Positions 59,926 through 64,000 of a stretch of 64,000 nt of DNA are shown one piece after another. The notes under the pieces are model-generated. The model was not told the origin of the DNA, did no database searches, and saw only the letters and a list, made by a program, of their open reading frames with translations. Origin of the DNA: Hyperoodon ampullatus (taxonomy: Eukaryota > Chordata > Mammalia > Artiodactyla > Ziphiidae); contig OX457062.1 in the NCBI GenBank assembly GCA_949752795.1, forward strand, positions 89,393,777 to 89,457,776, read 5' to 3'. The translations under genes were made by a program, and so were the position numbers. How positions within the stretch are numbered: position 1 is the stretch's first letter; every line of letters begins with the position of its first letter.

Positions 59926-60026
59926 TATATAAAATTTATATGTACTTATATATATTTATAGTATACACATATATTTATGTATAGATGTTAGCTATGTATG
60001 TTAATATATATATATATATATATATG
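59926..60026. repeat. TA/TATG-rich low-complexity tract
   Basis: Runs of TATATA with TTTA and TATG units, including an uninterrupted (TA)n near 60,004-60,024. Confidence 0.9.
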
Positions 60027-60029
60027 TTA

Positions 60030-61185
60030 AAATATATTTTTTGTTTTCCAGTAACTTAACTAGTCAAGTAGCAATAGCACTAATATTATTAAGAAGTTTC
60101 CTCTTTCGACAAATATAGTACTTTTGAAAATGACATAGTATTGAATAATTTTCCAGCAGTGCTAATGCATATACTCTGATTTATGCATCATCTAACCCTC
60201 CTTATGGTCAGGGATGTTTGTTTGTGAGGTTGGACCTAGGTTGCTCTTGGTGGCTGTTGAATATAATTTCAAGCCACCTGACCCGTAGAGCAACAGAACC
60301 CAGGTTCTTGTTCTGAATATCACAATTTTCTAACAAGCTGAGCAGGCTTGCCACAGATAAATATAAACCAACTCAACAAATATTTAGTCAGTGACTGTGA
60401 GGGTCCTAATTTCTTTCCAACCTCTCAAATCAACTGACAGCATGTTAACCTAATAGAAAGATAGGCGTATTCCTGTGTGATAATATTTAGGTAGCAATAA
60501 TGAGCTGTGATGTTTTAAAGGACAGCTGTAAAGTAACTCACTAGATCACGTGCTGGGGTTAAAGTTGACTCTGGAGTTTGTTTCACTGCTTTTCAATAAA
60601 TAAATAGTTGAGGAAAGATTTGGCAAAAGGAAGAAACTCTCTTCCTTGTCCTCATCCTCTCAGGAAAGTGCCTCCTGTTAACAAGTTGTTTGAATGTTTA
60701 CTCTGCCGTGACTGCTTAGCAATGGTGTGTCAGTTCTTACCCTTGAACCAAGGGAAGAACTCAAATAAACCAAAAAAGTTTTCACACAACTGGCCCCTTC
60801 TGCCAGCGGGTGGTACCAGAGTATTTTCTCCCACTTTTAAAAGAGCTCAGCAAGAAAACATTTAAAAGGCATTCCTCGAACTGATAGTCCACGATGTAGA
60901 TAAACTTGAGTTTGCAACTTGGAGATTTTGGAGTACCTGGTGTAGAGAAGTGAGCAGATCCTGGGAAATATTTGATTTATTCAAAGCCATACTTAGGGTG
61001 CCTTACTTTGTATTACTACCCAGTTTTATCAATGGTTAGAATTAACCTTTCTTTTCACAGATGAGTGCACACGTAGAATTCTCATTTCTAAAATGTCATT
61101 AATGTAACTCTGGCATTACATTTTGTTGTATTCTGTAGTCAGATTCTGTGTCCTGGCCAAGCAGGAATGTAGGGGAGAATTTGTC
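60030..61185. other. Intron 1 unique DNA
   Basis: No gene or clear repeat recognised. Confidence 0.5.
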
Positions 61186-61189
61186 GACA

Positions 61190-61265
61190 TAATAACCACT
61201 CTTTGGATCTCTAGCCTAGCATGGTGCCTGGCATACAGTAGGCACTTACTTTATGTTTGCTAATT
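61190..61265 (+). mobile_element. L2 LINE 3' end relic
   Basis: ATCTCTAGCCTAGCATGGTG and CCTGGCATACAGTAGGCACTTACT match the L2 3' end. Confidence 0.7.
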
Positions 61266-61420
61266 TTTGAAATCATATATATGAATGAATAAGTGAATGA
61301 AGGAATAAAAATATAGCTAGGTTACACTGAATTCAGTAGAGATAACAGTTCTCATTAAACACTACTCTCTAAGGTACTTCTGGGAATTACGTTACATTAA
61401 GGTATTCCTTTCATTTTAAG

Positions 61421-61540
61421 AAACATCAAGTGCCTCTTTTCTGCTAGGCATTAGAATTTGCAAAATTGAATATGACATCATTCTTGCCTTCAAAGAGGAC
61501 ATAGTTATGTAACCAGATAAATTGCAGAACACAGTAGGGA
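61421..61540 (-). mobile_element. L2 LINE 3' end relic
   Basis: AAACATCAAGTGCCTCTTTT, CTGCTAGGCATTAGAATTTG and CATTCTTGCCTTCAAAGAGG resemble the reversed L2 3' end. Confidence 0.6.
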
Positions 61541-61624
61541 GTGCAGTGGTAGATAGTGACCAAGATGTAGAAGTAGCACAGAGAAGAAATGAACCATATC
61601 TGGAGGATGGCATGGACCTTGTGA

Positions 61625-61800
61625 ATATTCCTAATTTATTTATCTTGTTTATTTTCCATCTCTCCCACAGAATGTAAGGTATACATTTTTGTCTGTTACT
61701 TATTTTTACTTATATATATATTTTAAGTGCTCTATCTCCAGCTCTTACAATCGTACCCATCATATAATAAACATTCAATAAATATTTGTTGCATGAATGA
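61625..61800 (+). mobile_element. L2 LINE 3' end relic
   Basis: CTCCCACAGAATGTAAGGTA, CTATCTCCAGCTCTTACAAT and CATTCAATAAATATTTGTTG followed by GAATGAAT-type termini match the L2 3' end. Confidence 0.75.
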
Positions 61801-61999
61801 ATAATTTTCCTTCCAAAAGGAATTTACCAATTATATTTCACCGATGAGATATTATAGTGATTTTTATGCACATCCTTGCCAGTGCTGGGTTTTGTGAAAC
61901 TTTTTTCAGCTTTGTAAATGTGTTATATTATCTCTATATTAAAAAAACACATAAACAGACATTTCTATGGCTGCCATCCATCCATCCCCAGCAATTCTC

Positions 62000-63125
62000 T
62001 CTATTTTTCTGCTGTCCTTTTATAGCAGATCCTTGAAGGAGTTTTCTGTGCCTGTTTCTTCATCTCCTCCCTTCCCATCCTATCCTGAACTGATCAGACT
62101 TTTGTCCCTTCTCCACTGAAACTGTTCTTGCTATATCACCCATGGTTTTCTTCATGGCTTTCTCATGCCATCTTATCTTACTCTATTTCTCAGCAGTGTT
62201 TGAGATGAGTTGATTATTCTCTTCTTCCAGAAATATTTTCCATTTTTCTCCCTAGATGCAACATGCCCCTGGATTTCTTATTTTTTTGGCTACTTCTTCT
62301 TAGTCTCCATTATTACTTCTTTCTCCTCTATTCAGTGTCTAAAGGTTGGAGTATCTTTCCTCCTCTATCATATTTTCCTTAGTGCTCATCTAGTGCCAAG
62401 GCTTTAGTACATCTAAGATCTGCATTTTCAGCTCTGACTTCTTTCCACAGCTCCAGACTCCTATATGCAACTGTCGACTAGTTACTGGTACTCAGATCCC
62501 TCACAGATCTCAGACTTCCCGTGGCCAAAGCACAGCTGTTGAGCAGCCTCCTCTTCAGCTGTTTTCCCCTCTCCAGTCTTCCCCATTTCAGGAAACAGAA
62601 CTTTTACTTATTCTGTTACACCAAAAACTAAGAGTTGTCTTTGATATGACTTTCTCTCACACTTTTTATCCAAGCCTTCAGCAGCTTCTGTTGGTTTAAG
62701 CTTTAGAGTATGTTCTGAATCCGGTGATTTTCCTCAGCACCTCCACAGCTGACTCACTGAACTAACCCACCACGTGCTCATCTCTCTCCCCAGCGATCTC
62801 GTAACTTCCCACTTGGTCTCCCTCCTCCATCCCTGCCCCACTTCAGTCTAGTCTCCATCAGCCAGTGATCTTCTTAAAGCATAATGAGATCCCATCACTC
62901 CCTTCTCTAAATCCTCCAAGGGTCTGCCATCGCATTTAGAATAAATGCCAAAATCTTCAGCGTGGCCTTTGAAGCTGGGCAGGATCTAGCCCAGCTTTCC
63001 TCTGTGCTCTTTACTTGGCTCATCCCACTCTCACCACAGTGGTCTTTGGATTTCTGCAGACAAACTCAATCCCCACACAGGCCTGCCCCTGGTATTCTCT
63101 GCACGATCCATGAGTCCCACATCTG
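62000..63125 (+). mobile_element. L2 LINE, RT remnant to 3' region
   Basis: Near 62,190 TCTCAGCAGTGTTTGAGATGAG is the decayed copy of the RT motif LSAAFDTVDH. It continues through CCAGACTCCTATATGCAACTG, AAGAGTTGTCTTTGATATGAC, CTTCTTAAAGCATAATGAG, CCTCCAAGGGTCTGCCATCG and GGCCTTTGAAGCTGGGCAGG in L2 order. No open frame remains. It ends about 510 bp before CDON exon 2. Confidence 0.8.
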
Positions 63126-63250
63126 AAAAACGGGAAGGAAACCAGGAGTACCTAACTCATAGGGTTGTCGTGAAGGTTCAGTTAATATATGAAAAGCACT
63201 GAGATGGTGTCTGGCTCGTACAAGCACTATATAAACGTTAGTTGTTATTT
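63126..63250 (+). mobile_element. MIR SINE 3' half
   Basis: CATCTGAAAAACGGGAAGGA, CTCATAGGGTTGTCGTGAAG and AAAGCACTGAGATGGTGTCTGG match the MIR 3' half. Confidence 0.75.
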
Positions 63251-63638
63251 TGTTGTTTTTGTTATTGTTTCTGTTTTAAGGAACATAGAGGAGGAATGCA
63301 TTTTAGTTGTGTTGAGTTTTAGATGGTTGTGAGATGTACAAAGAGAAAGGTGCTAAAGGCCGTTATATATTCATTTGGAACGGTTGGTTCTGTGTAAAAT
63401 GTGTCTTAGTATCTTGGAAGAATGAGCAGAATTTCTAACTTTAATTTAACGTCTAGAGATTAGCTTGTGAATTGGGAAGATGTGGATCATTAAATGCCTT
63501 GTATTTGACGCACTCTATATAGAGCTTTCAAAATAGAGGGCAGCCACTGTGTTCATAACTCTGGCTATTCAGATAAAAAATTTCAACTGTTTTTGTACTT
63601 TAGAATTTCTTCCTTTTTTTTTTTTGGATGTCTTTTAG

Positions 63639-63775
63639 TAAGCCAAGGCCTGGATTTTGCTCTGGAAGTCTGTCCCGCCCACTTCTGTAATCTGGCGATA
63701 TGCATCCAGTTGCTGGACCCTTACAGACACTGCTGTATGTTACTCTCCCGATTCTGTGCACTTCCGTGAGTCCAG
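63639..63775 (+). other. CDON: CDON exon 2 (5' UTR plus first codons)
   Basis: A long T-rich tract ending GTCTTTTAG at 63,638 makes a strong acceptor. The exon is 137 nt and ends TCCAG|GTAAGAG, a near-perfect donor. The first 61 nt are untranslated, with an in-frame TAA at 63,688-63,690 just before the start codon. That makes the ATG at 63,700 the first possible in-frame start in this exon. Confidence 0.88.
63700..63775 (+). CDS. CDON: CDON, first coding exon (signal peptide)
   Basis: Encodes 25 complete codons plus one base. It starts MHPVAGPLQTLLYVTLPILC and continues TSVSP. This agrees with the human CDON N-terminus as I recall it at about 19 of 25 positions, including MHP, GPL, TLLYVTL and ILC. 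The human exon also breaks after codon 25 with one base of the next codon. The hydrophobic stretch (about residues 7-20) is a signal peptide core that directs the Ig/FNIII receptor to the plasma membrane; cleavage is likely near the exon end. ATG context is GAT-ATG-C, with the favourable G at -3. The mature receptor domains are outside the window. Closest alternative would be another Ig-superfamily receptor, but the match is specific. Confidence 0.88.
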
Positions 63776-64000
63776 GTAAGAGGAGAAGAATGGTAGTTTG
63801 GGCCTGAAGCTTTTCCTCATCTTAATCCTATGAACAACTTCGACTTTAATGCTTCGACGATAGTAATGGTTTCTAAAGACATTTCTAAGATTTGTTTGAC
63901 CAGTGGAATGATTTTAAAACTTTGCTTCATTAAGCAATTTAAGGATCTCTTAGTAGTGCTTCTGGGCACTCACAGGCCTTCCCATCATTGTCCTTATAAT
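63776..64000 (+). other. CDON: CDON intron 2, start
   Basis: Begins GTAAGAGGAG after the exon 2 donor and runs off the window. No further feature seen. Confidence 0.8.

Larger units (their letters stand above)
21960..64000 (+). other. CDON: CDON gene, 5' portion (partial, runs off the right edge)
   Basis: The span from the CpG island to the window end is read as exon 1, intron 1 (about 41 kb), exon 2 with the start codon, and the beginning of intron 2. CDON encodes a type I membrane protein of the Ig/FNIII superfamily. It binds Hedgehog ligands together with BOC and GAS1 and promotes myoblast differentiation with cadherins. In human, heterozygous mutation is linked to holoprosencephaly. Only the signal peptide is encoded here; the Ig and FNIII domains and membrane segment lie beyond the window. 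The identification rests on exon 2 and its agreement with a remembered human sequence. Confidence 0.8.

Noticed and set aside
1..64000. Search for endogenous retrovirus LTRs or gag/pol/env frames
   Set aside because: No paired LTRs or retroviral motifs were recognised; all RT-like sequence belongs to L1 or L2.

Overview
This is nuclear DNA from a cetacean, or possibly a hippopotamid. The best evidence is fourteen copies of tRNA-derived CHR-type SINEs in two main forms: a shorter form beginning GCGGTACGCGGGCC and a longer form beginning GGCTGCGTTGGGTC. Cetartiodactyl-type L1 elements, a cow/whale-type mariner fragment and ordinary mammalian MIR, L2, Tigger and MER5 relics fit the same assignment. 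No prokaryotic operon, CRISPR array, provirus or intact protein-coding ORF of gene length is present. Almost all of the long ORFs in the window are pieces of dead L1 or chance ORFs through GC-rich DNA or SINEs.

The only gene I can identify is the 5' end of CDON (cell adhesion associated, oncogene regulated), on the + strand. A strong CpG island at about 21.41-22.44 kb is its likely promoter with a non-coding first exon. A first intron of about 41 kb follows. At 63,639-63,775 there is a well-formed exon with a pyrimidine tract and AG acceptor, an in-frame upstream stop, an ATG at 63,700, 25 codons of a signal peptide and a CAG|GTAAG donor. The 25 residues match the start of CDON as I remember it from human (about 19 of 25 identical, with the same exon phase). 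CDON is a cell-surface Ig/FNIII co-receptor for Hedgehog ligands and a promoter of myogenic differentiation.

Layout. 1-3.8 kb: an L1 with the inversion typical of twin priming. 3.8-21.4 kb: intergenic DNA 5' of CDON, with SINEs, MIRs, L2 and a possible regulatory element near 7.2 kb. 21.4-22.44 kb: CpG island. 22.5-63.6 kb: intron 1, carrying a 668-bp Tigger2/MER28 deletion element (28.8 kb), a cluster of SINEs (32-37 kb), a near full-length but broken L1 with two SINEs inside it (39.1-45.5 kb), a 3'-end L1 (48.6 kb), a mariner end (55 kb) and several L2/L1M relics. 63.6-64 kb: CDON exon 2 and the start of intron 2.

I found no new enzymatic or defence system. The more unusual observations are structural: the precise twin-priming junctions with an inverted repeat at the edge, the 39-45 kb L1 whose target-site duplications enclose about 180 bp of apparently non-L1 sequence at its 5' end, a tiny poly(A)-like insertion with its own duplications inside the Tigger, and interlaced homeodomain-type inverted repeats beside a hairpin that presents an octamer motif at 7.18-7.26 kb. 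Repeat names come from recognising family sequence by eye; boundaries are approximate unless a target-site duplication is given.
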